Of a DNA stretch of 64,000 nucleotides, positions 26,790 to 34,825 are shown one piece after another. The stretch spans positions 124,001 to 188,000 of the forward strand of contig NZ_JAUSSG010000008.1 in assembly GCF_030812215.1 (NCBI RefSeq), written 5' to 3'. Source of the DNA: Variovorax boronicumulans. GTDB lineage: Bacteria > Pseudomonadota > Gammaproteobacteria > Burkholderiales > Burkholderiaceae_C. Position 1 is the first letter of the stretch. Each line of letters opens with the position of its first letter. Under the pieces are notes generated by a model. The model was not told where the DNA came from. It ran no database searches and was given only the letters and a program-made list of their open reading frames with translations. A program made the translations under genes and the position numbers.

Positions 26790-27629
26790 CATTTGATTTT
26801 CCCGCGCGCAGTATTCCAATTCCCGATGGCTTTCATCGTGGAATTCGTATATCCATATTCGGCCTGAATTCTTTTTTCTCATTCGACTGCCGGTTGAATG
26901 ATTGAATCGGATTTGCGTGACCGAAATGCGAAGGATTCATGGCATCTGGATGACTTGAATTGAAAAACAATGCAAAAGTTTTAGCTGGAAAATGAATGTG
27001 AAATTATTCATTTAACTTTGTGAGCAATGGTTGCACGGTATTGGTGCCATCTGCGTCCTCGGCAGGACGAATTCCAGGTAAATCGAAAAACCTACAACCA
27101 TTCAAATCGGGGCACGGATCACCGTTTCGGCGCCCCTTCCGGGTGCTGTTGCACGTCCGGTCGAAGGATGTGGTAGTCGTTCTTCACTCGGGAAGTTCTC
27201 CTACACTGCACGAACACACAAAATCTTACAAATAGACGTGCAATATCAAAAACCCTCAAAAAACCAATTTCGTGGCACAGGCGCCACGATCTCCCCGCGC
27301 TGCGGGGTAATTAATAAGTCGCCATTTCAATCGAAAAAACAGCATTCCGGAATGCTGTTTCAAGGCCGGTTTTCCCAATGAAAACGCCGTTCCGGAGAGT
27401 GCGATGACAGATAACCCTGCATAGCACAGGGTTGCGCCACGAATAGACACGTTTTTTTCGCCTGCGCGACGAAAAAATGCATCTTGGGGCGCAGCGACAA
27501 TTCGGTTTTCGACCTGCGCAGCCGATAAAACCCGGGCTGCGCTTTGTGGTGCGCCGCGATCAAAAGGCCGACCCTCCAACCGGGCTCGACCTTTGCATAG
27601 GGCCGCAGTTGAAAGAAATCAGTTTTGCA
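26790..27629. other. Palindrome-rich leader region of the exopolysaccharide operon
   Basis: 840 bp without an accepted gene, AT-rich in the first half. It contains AAATGAAT-N8-ATTCATTT (26990-27013), CGTGGC-N6-GCCACG (27271-27288), CCCCGC-GCT-GCGGGG (27293-27307), the 24-bp perfect palindrome at 27337-27360, AACCCTG-N7-CAGGGTT (27413-27433) and TTTTTTCG-N9-CGAAAAAA (27453-27477). Together they suggest operators and/or a structured mRNA leader. Confidence 0.6.
27337..27360. promoter_or_regulatory. Perfect 24-bp palindrome upstream of the exopolysaccharide operon
   Basis: AAACAGCATTCC directly followed by its reverse complement GGAATGCTGTTT, with no spacer. It lies 270 bp upstream of the Wza-like start. 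A palindrome without a loop is more like a dimeric-protein operator than an RNA hairpin. Confidence 0.55.
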
Positions 27630-28784
27630 ATGGAGATCAATTTGACACGCTACGTGTACCTGATGGGGTGGAGCGCTGCCCTGGCCGGCGCGATGTTGCT
27701 CCAGGGCTGTGCGCCGGGCTTCGGCAAGATGGCGGCTTCCGAGCCCGACCTCGGCCCGGCGCCCGCCCTGTCCGCGGACGGCTCGCCCGAAGGCGCGCTC
27801 ACGCCGATTTCGCCGGCGCTCATCCGCGCGATGGCCGATGCGCAATCGACCGCGGTGCCGGCCGACGTGAAGGCGCTGTTCGGCGAGGCCGCCCCATACA
27901 CCATCGGCCCGGGCGACGTCGTGGGCGTCATCGTCTACGACCACCCCGAGCTGCTCCCGAACGCCGGCGCCGTCATCACCCAGCAGGTCGACCCGACCGG
28001 CATCAGCGTGGCGCCGGGCTTCATCGTCGGCGCCAACGGGGAGATCAGCTTTCCCTACATCGGCCGCGTGAAGATGCAGGGGCTCACCGAGATCGAGGCC
28101 TCCGACCTCATTGCCAAGCGCATCGCGCGCTACATCAAGGAGCCGCAGGTCACGGTGCGCATCCAGTCGTTCCGCAGCCGCCGCGCATTCGTCGAAGGCG
28201 AGGTGCGCTCGCCGGGGCTGCAGATCTTCACCGACGTGCCGATGACGCTGGCCGAAGCGCTCAACCGCGCCGGCGGCATCACCCCCAACGGCGACCGTTC
28301 GTTCGTCACGCTCACGCGCGGCGATCGCACCACGCTCATCGACCTCACACGCCTGCAGGACCTGGGCAGCGGCGCCGGCAGCATTCCGCTGCAGAACGGC
28401 GACGTGGTGCTGGTGCGCAACCGCGACGAGAACAAGGTCGTGGTGATGGGCGAGGTGCTGCGCCCCTCGGCGCTGCTCATGCACAACGGGCGCCTGAGCC
28501 TGAACGAGGCGCTGGGCGAAGCCGGCAGCGCGAGCCTGGGCACCGCGAACACGGGGCAGATCTACGTGGTGCGCAACACCGCCAAGGGCACGCCGGCCGT
28601 GTTCCACCTGAACGCGAAGAACCCCGCCGCGCTCGCGCTGGCCGACCGCTTTCCGCTGCAGCCGCGCGACGTCGTCTACATCGACTCGGTGCCGCTCGTG
28701 AGCTGGAACCGCGTGGCCAGCCTGATCCTGCCCGCCGCCCAGGTGCTGGACATCGGCGACCGCATCTACATGAACCACCGATGA
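27630..28784 (+). CDS. Polysaccharide export lipoprotein (Wza/EpsE-like)
   Basis: 384 residues. A lipoprotein signal ends in MLLQGC. The Poly_export domain begins PYTIGPGDVVGVIVYDHPEL and contains GEISFPYIGRVKMQGLTEIE. Two SLBB-type domains follow (SRRAFVEGEVRSPGLQIFTD, then NKVVVMGEVLRPSALLMHNG). It should form the outer-membrane polysaccharide channel. The open frame extends upstream to 27477, but ATG 27630 places the signal peptide correctly. The stop overlaps the next ATG as ATGA. First gene of the export module. Confidence 0.95.
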   Translation: MEINLTRYVYLMGWSAALAGAMLLQGCAPGFGKMAASEPDLGPAPALSADGSPEGALTPISPALIRAMADAQSTAVPADVKALFGEAAPYTIGPGDVVGVIVYDHPELLPNAGAVITQQVDPTGISVAPGFIVGANGEISFPYIGRVKMQGLTEIEASDLIAKRIARYIKEPQVTVRIQSFRSRRAFVEGEVRSPGLQIFTDVPMTLAEALNRAGGITPNGDRSFVTLTRGDRTTLIDLTRLQDLGSGAGSIPLQNGDVVLVRNRDENKVVVMGEVLRPSALLMHNGRLSLNEALGEAGSASLGTANTGQIYVVRNTAKGTPAVFHLNAKNPAALALADRFPLQPRDVVYIDSVPLVSWNRVASLILPAAQVLDIGDRIYMNHR

Positions 28785-29266
28785 ACCCGGTGAACCCTGA
28801 TGAGGCAGCGATGAAATCAGTGCTCACAGTCTGCATCGGCAACATCTGCCGCAGCCCCATGGCCGAAGGCCTGCTCGCGGCGGGGCTGCCGCACCTGCGC
28901 GTGATGTCCGCGGGCACCGGCGCGCTCGTGGGCCAGCCGGCCGACGCCACCGCGCAGAAGCTCATGCGGGCGCGCGGCATCGACATCTCGGGCCACGTCG
29001 CGCAGCAGGTGAGCCAGCTGCTGTGCCGCCAGGCCGACCTCATCCTGGTGATGGACCTCGCGCAGCGCCGCCACCTCGAGTCGACCTATCCCTTCGTGCG
29101 CGGCAAGGTGTTCCGCATCGCCGACACCCTGGCGCAAGACGTGCCCGATCCCTACCGCCAAGGCGAAGCCGCATTCACCGATGCGCTGGCCCTCATCGAG
29201 GCCGGCGCCCGCTCGTGGATCGAGCGCGTCCTGAAGATCACAAAACCCGAGCATCAACTCACATGA
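28781..29266 (+). CDS. Low-molecular-weight protein-tyrosine phosphatase (Wzb-like)
   Basis: 161 residues from ATG 28781, which overlaps the previous stop; ATG 28811 (MKSVLTVCIGN) with GAGG upstream is an equally plausible start. The P-loop is VCIGNICRSPMAEG (Cys-x5-Arg nucleophile) and the general-acid loop is DVPDPYRQG. It should remove phosphate from the tyrosine tail of the Wzc-like kinase encoded next, allowing cycles of polymer growth and export. ATGA overlap with the kinase gene. Confidence 0.95.
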   Translation: MNPVNPDEAAMKSVLTVCIGNICRSPMAEGLLAAGLPHLRVMSAGTGALVGQPADATAQKLMRARGIDISGHVAQQVSQLLCRQADLILVMDLAQRRHLESTYPFVRGKVFRIADTLAQDVPDPYRQGEAAFTDALALIEAGARSWIERVLKITKPEHQLT

Positions 29267-31524
29267 ATGCATCCCCGCAAGCCGCCCCACCGATGCAAGC
29301 GCCGGACGACGAAGGCGAAGGCATCAATCCCGCGGAGTACTGGGACATCCTGGTCGACAACCGCTGGCTGGTCGCAGCCGTGGTGGCCGTTTTCCTGTTC
29401 CTCGGCACGGCCTACGCGCTGCTGGGCAAGCCCGTCTACGAAGCCAACCTCGCGGTGCAGGTGGAAGACTCCGGCAACTCCGCCGGCAGCTTCCTCGGCG
29501 ACGCGGCCTCGTCGCTCCTGAGCGTGAAGACGCCGGCCGCGGGCGAGATCGAAATCCTCCGCTCGCGCGCCATCCTCGGCAAGGCCGTGGAGAACACCCG
29601 GCTCTACATCAGCGCGCGGCCGCGCTATGCGCCCTTCGTGGGCAGCTACCTCTCGCGCCGCGCCACCGACCTCTCGGAGCCGGGCTTCATGGGGCTCTCG
29701 GGCTATGTCACCGGCACCGAAAAAATCCTCGTGCCGCGCTTCGACGTGCCGCCCGACTTCGAAGAGAAGCCCTTCACGCTGACCGTCGGCACCAACGGAC
29801 AGTACGAGCTGAGCAACCCCGACATCGACACGCCGATGAAAGGCACGGTCGGCACGCTGCTCTCGGCGAAGGTGCCGAATGTCGCGAACGGCAGCGTGAG
29901 CCTGATGGTCACCAGCATCAGCGCCAAGCCGGGCGCGCAGTTCCAGCTCGTGCGCTCGTCGACGCAGCAGACGCTGCTCGCGCTGCAGGACGCGCTCAAG
30001 GTCGTCGAGAAGGGCAAGCAGTCGGGCGTGCTCGACGTGAGCTGGAAGAGCGCCGACCCCGAAAAGCTCACGCAGCTGCTCAACGAGATCGGCACCCTCT
30101 ACGTGCGCCAGAACATGGAGCGCAAGGCCGCCGAGGCCGAGAAAACGCTGGGCTTCCTCGACTCCGCGCTGCCGCAGTTCAAGAAGCAGCTGGAGCAATC
30201 GGAAGACATCTACAACCGCTACCGCAACCAGAACGGCACGGTGAGCCTGGACGACGAGGCCAAGAACGCGCTCACGCAAACCGTCGACCTGCAATCCAAG
30301 CTGCTCGAAGCCGAGCAGAAGCGGCGCGAGCTCGCCGCGCGATTCACCGACGAGCACCCCGCGGTGCAGACGCTCGACACCCAGGTCGTGGCATGGAAGG
30401 CGGCGCTCGCCACCATCGATGCGCGCATCCGCAAGATGCCCGAGCTGCAGCAGAACACCGTGCGCATGCAGCGCGACATCAAGGTCAACACCGACCTTTA
30501 CGTGTCGCTGCTCAACAGCTCGCTGCAGATGCGCCTGGCCAAGGAAGGCAAGGTCGGCAACGTGCGCCTGCTCGACGAGGCCATCGTTCCCGAAGAAGCG
30601 GTGTGGCCCAAGCGCCCGCTGGTCATCGCGCTCGCGCTCCTCCTCGGGCTCGCCGCGGGCGTGGCGGCGGCGGTGGCGCGCAGCTCGTTCTTCGGCGGCA
30701 TCCGCAACCCGGGCGAGATCGAGACCCACACCGGGCTCAACGTCTACAGCAGCATTCCGCTGAGCGCGGCCCAGCGCACGATCGACCGGAACATCGAGAA
30801 CAAGGTGGCCGGCGTGCATGTGCTTGCGCACCTGCAGCCGGAAGACCCGGCGGTCGAGAGCCTGCGCAGCCTGCGCACCGCGCTGCAGTTCGCCATGCTG
30901 GAGGCGACCAACAACCGCCTGCTGATTTCCGGTGCGACCCCCGGGGTAGGTAAAACGTTTATTTCGGTCAATTTCGCGGCCATTACCGCCGCCGCCGGAA
31001 AAAGAGTTCTTTTGATTGACGCGGATTTGCGAAAAGGCCGCGTCAATCAATTCCTGTCGATTCCCCGGTCCTCGGGATTGTCGGAATTGATAGCAGGAAC
31101 CCTCAGCTACGAAAAGGCCGTACGCCCTTCGGTGCTGCCGAACCTGGACATCATCACCACCGGCGTGCTGCCGCCCAATCCGGCCGAATTGCTGATGAGC
31201 GAATCCTTCGTGCAGGTGCTGGACAAGCTTTCGCCGGGCTACGACCTTGTCGTCATCGATACGGCGCCCGTTCTGGTGGCCGCGGATACCGCCTCGGTGG
31301 CACCGCTGGCAAGCACCTTCCTTCTGGTCGCGCGGGCCGAAAAGACCCAGCTCGGCGAATTGAATGAAAGCGTCCGGCGCCTCGCGCATGCGGGCCGTTC
31401 GGTAAATGGCGTAATTCTGAATGCTATTGACCTATCGCGCCGCCATGCAGGCAGTGGGGGCTATAAGTACGGCGCTTACAAGCACTTACAATACACATAC
31501 AAAGCCAACAGGGATTCCACCTAG
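29263..31524 (+). CDS. Polysaccharide co-polymerase / tyrosine autokinase (Wzc-like)
   Basis: 753 residues. The N-terminal Wzz domain starts NPAEYWDILVDNRWLVAAVV and includes the first membrane segment. A long periplasmic coiled-coil part (residues about 250-430) is followed by the second membrane segment (PLVIALALLLGLAAGVAAAV). The cytoplasmic BY-kinase has Walker A GATPGVGKT (Lys564), A' LLIDADLRKG (Asp586/Asp588) and B LVVIDTAP (Asp666). The last 20 residues (GGYKYGAYKHLQYTYKANRD) carry five tyrosines for autophosphorylation. It controls chain length with the Wza- and Wzb-like partners. Around 30950-31110 the codons turn AT-rich compared with the flanks. Confidence 0.96.
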   Translation: MNASPQAAPPMQAPDDEGEGINPAEYWDILVDNRWLVAAVVAVFLFLGTAYALLGKPVYEANLAVQVEDSGNSAGSFLGDAASSLLSVKTPAAGEIEILRSRAILGKAVENTRLYISARPRYAPFVGSYLSRRATDLSEPGFMGLSGYVTGTEKILVPRFDVPPDFEEKPFTLTVGTNGQYELSNPDIDTPMKGTVGTLLSAKVPNVANGSVSLMVTSISAKPGAQFQLVRSSTQQTLLALQDALKVVEKGKQSGVLDVSWKSADPEKLTQLLNEIGTLYVRQNMERKAAEAEKTLGFLDSALPQFKKQLEQSEDIYNRYRNQNGTVSLDDEAKNALTQTVDLQSKLLEAEQKRRELAARFTDEHPAVQTLDTQVVAWKAALATIDARIRKMPELQQNTVRMQRDIKVNTDLYVSLLNSSLQMRLAKEGKVGNVRLLDEAIVPEEAVWPKRPLVIALALLLGLAAGVAAAVARSSFFGGIRNPGEIETHTGLNVYSSIPLSAAQRTIDRNIENKVAGVHVLAHLQPEDPAVESLRSLRTALQFAMLEATNNRLLISGATPGVGKTFISVNFAAITAAAGKRVLLIDADLRKGRVNQFLSIPRSSGLSELIAGTLSYEKAVRPSVLPNLDIITTGVLPPNPAELLMSESFVQVLDKLSPGYDLVVIDTAPVLVAADTASVAPLASTFLLVARAEKTQLGELNESVRRLAHAGRSVNGVILNAIDLSRRHAGSGGYKYGAYKHLQYTYKANRDST

Positions 31525-31580
31525 ACCGTGAAAAATTGGAGTTAAATTCACCTCGATGCGCTTGACATTTAGATGGGCGC

Positions 31581-31598
31581 ATTGAGTTCATACTCAAT
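31581..31598. promoter_or_regulatory. Palindrome ATTGAGT-TCAT-ACTCAAT
   Basis: Perfect 7-bp arms with a 4-bp spacer, 57 bp after the kinase stop and just downstream of TTGACA. It looks like a protein-binding site for a local promoter. Confidence 0.4.
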
Positions 31599-31756
31599 TT
31601 GTATTCAGTCAAACCTATGTAGTACCAATGAGCGGCAATTCATTTTTACTACGTCTATCGAGTCCGTTGACCGCGCAATAGCTTTTGCACTGCAGAAGCT
31701 ACGAGGCATTTGCGCGGGTCGTGTCGGCCAAAAAATCAAAGGCCATAACCGAAGAG

Positions 31757-31778
31757 ATGCGGGCGTTTTTGCCCGCAT
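31757..31778 (+). promoter_or_regulatory. Hairpin ATGCGGGC-GTTTTT-GCCCGCAT
   Basis: Perfect 8-bp GC-rich stem with a U-rich loop. There is no T-run after the stem, so it is not a standard terminator. Its position 19 bp before a small ORF suggests a leader-RNA element. Confidence 0.4.
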
Positions 31779-31797
31779 GTGGAAAGGTGCGTCGCCA

Positions 31798-31857
31798 ATG
31801 AAATACCTTGCTGAAGAAATTCTTTCGCGTTTCACCTCTGGATGGAGAAAGCCATGA
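31798..31857 (+). CDS. Possible 19-residue leader peptide coupled to the sugar transferase
   Basis: MKYLAEEILSRFTSGWRKP, preceded by GGAAAGG ten bases upstream and ending in a TGA that overlaps the sugar-transferase ATG as ATGA. The overlap matches the coupling style of the rest of the operon. At this length it could equally be chance. If real, its translation would open or gate translation of the priming glycosyltransferase. Confidence 0.35.
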   Translation: MKYLAEEILSRFTSGWRKP

Positions 31858-32579
31858 GAAACCTCCGACCTGAAGAATCACTGGTCCCGCAAGGTTGGGA
31901 CAGTTCGGAACACCCGCACAGCCAATCGCCCTACGACATCGGGCAGAACCGGGTGCAGCATCCGGTCATGCTTCGAATTGGAAAAAGATCGGTGGACATT
32001 GCCGCCGCGCTTTTCTTCTTCATTGCCTTCGGCTGGGTGTTCGTATTGATCGGCCTGTGCGTGATGATCAGTTCCGGCGCGCCCGTCTTCTATTCGCAGC
32101 CGCGCTATGGAAAAGACGGACGGGTATTCCGCTTCTGGAAATTCCGCTCGATGACGGCCAATTCGGCGCAGGTGCTCGAGGAGCACCTGAAAAACAACCC
32201 CGAGGCGCGCCGGCAGTGGGACGAATACCAGAAGCTCGAAAACGACCCGCGGATCACGCCTTTCGGAAAATTCATCCGCAAGACCAGCCTCGATGAATTG
32301 CCGCAATTCTGGAACGTGCTCATCGGCGAAATGAGCCTGATCGGCCCGCGCCCCTGCATGCTCGAGCAGAAGGCGCTGTACGGGCACGACTGGGTGCATT
32401 ACTGCGCCGTGCGGCCAGGCATCACGGGCCTCTGGCAAGTGAGTGGCCGCAATCAGCTGACCTATAACGCACGCGTCGCATTGGACGTGAGGTATGTCGA
32501 GACGCTTTCCGTCGTGAAAGACGTCGATATCTTCCTCCGGACGATATGGGTGGTCGCTGTCGGCCATGGGTCGCGGTGA
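31854..32579 (+). CDS. Priming sugar-phosphate transferase (WbaP/ExoY-like)
   Basis: 241 residues. I chose ATG 31854 because GGAG at 31844-31847 stands six bases before it; ATG 31842 lacks a site. One membrane segment (ALFFFIAFGWVFVLIGLCVM) precedes the bacterial sugar-transferase domain: SGAPVFYSQPRYGKDGRVFR, FWKFRSMTA, RITPFGKFIRKTSLDELPQF, WNVLIGEMSLIGPRP and RPGITGLWQVSGRNQLTY. It should transfer a sugar-1-phosphate to undecaprenyl phosphate and start the repeat unit. The stop overlaps a GTG start of the next gene. Confidence 0.94.
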   Translation: MRNLRPEESLVPQGWDSSEHPHSQSPYDIGQNRVQHPVMLRIGKRSVDIAAALFFFIAFGWVFVLIGLCVMISSGAPVFYSQPRYGKDGRVFRFWKFRSMTANSAQVLEEHLKNNPEARRQWDEYQKLENDPRITPFGKFIRKTSLDELPQFWNVLIGEMSLIGPRPCMLEQKALYGHDWVHYCAVRPGITGLWQVSGRNQLTYNARVALDVRYVETLSVVKDVDIFLRTIWVVAVGHGSR

Positions 32580-33655
32580 GCCACGCCATCCAGCAGGGAT
32601 ATCCAGCGACGGCAACAAGAAGAACAAAAAGAAATCCGGGGCGCGTCAATCCCTATTCGATTGCCGGGATCTCGATCGTGTTCGTCTACACGGTCATCTA
32701 CGTCTATTTTCGGGGTTCGCTTCCCGATAAATGGAGCGTCGATTCGGCAAAGATCATCGAGATCCTGAATTACGGCGGCGCAGGCGGCGACCTGGACAAT
32801 TCGTTCGCGGTGACCGCGGCGCTGTTCGGCCTCATTGGCGTGGACAACCTGGATGTCTTTACCTGCAGCGTGAGCGCGCTGTTCCTGCTGTTTGCGACCC
32901 ACGATATTCGACGGGCCGGGGATTTCTTTACCAGATTGCTCCTGATTGCGCCGTGCATCATGCTCAACATGTTTGCACCGTCGAAGGAAACAGTGGTGCT
33001 CATCATGACGATGTTCATCACCGTATCGGCGATCTATTTCCGGACTTCGAAGAAATACACCTTCATTTCGTTTCTGTTCCTTTACGCAGTTTATGGAATA
33101 TTCGTCCGCCAATACTATTTGCTGATTGTCGGCGTGTTCTTCGTCGTTTATTGGCTCTGGCGACGTCCGCTCAAATACCATGTGCTTGCGGCCATTATGG
33201 CGGCGGGTGCAATTCTGGCGGCGCCGTCCAGTGTCTTGCAGACGCTGCAATCGCCACGGGATACGTCGAACGCCTATGCGGAGCAAATCGGCAGCGACAA
33301 CCGGACGGCATTTACCAATATCGCGTCGCCGGCCACCGGCCCCGGATTCCTGGTCAATTACGTCTATGCCGGCACGGTATTGATCACGCCGGTTCTTTAT
33401 TTCCAGACGCCGAGCGACTTTTTCATGCAATTGATGATCGGCGCGATGCTGATCATTCTTTACCGGGCCCGCAAAAAGGCGCGGCGCGGGCATGACCGCT
33501 TCGAAGCCAGATTCTTTGCCAGCCTTTTCATTGCGCACATCGTGGTGCAATTGATATTCGAGCCCGATCTCGGCAGCTTTACCCGCCATTTGACATCGGT
33601 GCTGCTTTATCTCATTGCCATCAAGGTGGCCGAGAGAAAACCATTCCTCAGATGA
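32576..33655 (+). CDS. Multi-pass membrane protein, candidate Wzy polysaccharide polymerase
   Basis: 359 residues from GTG 32576, which forms GTGA with the previous stop; ATG 32546 is in frame too. About nine to ten hydrophobic segments (NPYSIAGISIVFVYTVIYVY, FTRLLLIAPCIMLNMFAP, FISFLFLYAVYGIFVRQYY, YHVLAAIMAAGAILAAP), with a periplasmic-type loop after the mid-protein (TLQSPRDTSNAYAEQIGSDN). Wzy proteins share topology, not sequence, so the call rests on position among flippase, priming enzyme and co-polymerase genes. Base composition is more AT-rich than its neighbours, as usual for wzy. ATGA overlap with the next gene. Confidence 0.7.
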   Translation: MSHAIQQGYPATATRRTKRNPGRVNPYSIAGISIVFVYTVIYVYFRGSLPDKWSVDSAKIIEILNYGGAGGDLDNSFAVTAALFGLIGVDNLDVFTCSVSALFLLFATHDIRRAGDFFTRLLLIAPCIMLNMFAPSKETVVLIMTMFITVSAIYFRTSKKYTFISFLFLYAVYGIFVRQYYLLIVGVFFVVYWLWRRPLKYHVLAAIMAAGAILAAPSSVLQTLQSPRDTSNAYAEQIGSDNRTAFTNIASPATGPGFLVNYVYAGTVLITPVLYFQTPSDFFMQLMIGAMLIILYRARKKARRGHDRFEARFFASLFIAHIVVQLIFEPDLGSFTRHLTSVLLYLIAIKVAERKPFLR

Positions 33656-34815
33656 AAAAAATCCTGATTTGCGCCGTGCCATTCAGCGACAACCTCGGTG
33701 ACGGGGTCATTGCGGCGTCGCTCGCGCACATTGCCGGCCTCAAATACCCGGATGCTCGCGTCGAATTCCTCGACATTGCCGGGCGGCACGGATTCGACGA
33801 AGAAAACCTGCGCGGCGGCGGTGCGTTCGGCGTTTTCCAGAAACTGCCGGCGCTGCTGCGTTCGGCCATCGTGTTCGCCTATTGCCTCAAGAACTATTTC
33901 CTGCGCTGGCGTGCGCACTGGAAGGCGGCGGTGAGCGACGCCGATCTGGTCATCGTCGGCGGCGGGCAGCTCTTTTGCGACGTGGCGCTGAACTTCCCGG
34001 CCAAGCTCTTTCTCCTGAGCCGGCTCCTGCGCGGCAAGCGGGTGGCGGTGGTGTCGGTCGGCGTCACGGCCAAGTGGTCGTACTGGGGCAAGGTGCTCGT
34101 GGGCAAGTTCTTCAAGAACGCTGCGCCCGTGTTCTTCGCGACCCGCGACGCGGAGTCGGCGAAGAACCTGCACGACATCTTCCGCATTCCCCGGCCCGAC
34201 ATCCGCGTGGTGCCCGATCCGGCGCTGGTCTGCGAGAGCGCGTTTTCGAGCGAGCTCTCGCCCGAGAAGAAATGGGACGTGGGCATCTGCGTGAGCAGCC
34301 TCGATGCGCTGGTCATGAACTCGGAGTACGGCGAATCGAACGCCATCGGCTCGGCCGATTTCTTCGCGAACCTCGCCGAGGCGCTGCAGCAGGAGGGCGC
34401 GCGCGTTCTCTACTTCACGAACGGCGCGGCGGAAGACAACCGCGTGATGGCCGAGATTTCGTCGCGTCCGGCCAGTGCCGGCGCGAACACGGCGGAAACC
34501 GCCTTCCTCGTGCCCAAGCGGCCCGACGACCTGGTCGCGCTCATCAGCGCGTGCTCGTGCATCGCGGCGCACCGGCTGCACGCGAACATCGTGGCCTACA
34601 GCCTGAACATTCCCTCGGTGGGCATGAACTGGGACAAGAAGGTCGAATCGTTCTTCCGCCTCACCGGCCGCACGCAGTACCTGTTCGACCTGTCGCCGCG
34701 CCCGGACCAGCTCAAGGCCTCGGTGCTGCAACTGCTGCGCGAGAAGAACGCCGACCGCGAACGGCTCGACGTGCTGCAGGGCGAAGTCATCGCCGGCACG
34801 CACGCCCTCATCTGA
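33652..34815 (+). CDS. Polysaccharide pyruvyl transferase family protein
   Basis: 387 residues of the PF04230 GT-B-like fold. The N-terminus KKILICAVPFSDNLGDGVIA is the family start (SxNxGD). DADLVIVGGGQLFCDVALNF, VAVVSVGVTA and the C-terminal SACSCIAAHRLHANIVAYSL with the catalytic HRLH-type motif follow. It would add pyruvate ketals from PEP to a sugar of the repeat unit, giving an acidic polymer. Coupled to the upstream membrane protein by ATGA. Confidence 0.9.
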   Translation: MKKILICAVPFSDNLGDGVIAASLAHIAGLKYPDARVEFLDIAGRHGFDEENLRGGGAFGVFQKLPALLRSAIVFAYCLKNYFLRWRAHWKAAVSDADLVIVGGGQLFCDVALNFPAKLFLLSRLLRGKRVAVVSVGVTAKWSYWGKVLVGKFFKNAAPVFFATRDAESAKNLHDIFRIPRPDIRVVPDPALVCESAFSSELSPEKKWDVGICVSSLDALVMNSEYGESNAIGSADFFANLAEALQQEGARVLYFTNGAAEDNRVMAEISSRPASAGANTAETAFLVPKRPDDLVALISACSCIAAHRLHANIVAYSLNIPSVGMNWDKKVESFFRLTGRTQYLFDLSPRPDQLKASVLQLLREKNADRERLDVLQGEVIAGTHALI

Positions 34816-34825
34816 GCGCGCCCTC

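Larger units (their letters stand above)
31525..31853. other. Second leader: intergenic region before the sugar-transferase operon
   Basis: 329 AT-rich bp inside the cluster. It holds the palindrome at 31581-31598, a hairpin at 31757-31778 and a possible 19-codon leader ORF. TTGACA at 31562-31567 is a possible -35 but no good -10 follows at standard spacing. No terminator is evident, so read-through from the kinase gene is possible. Confidence 0.5.
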
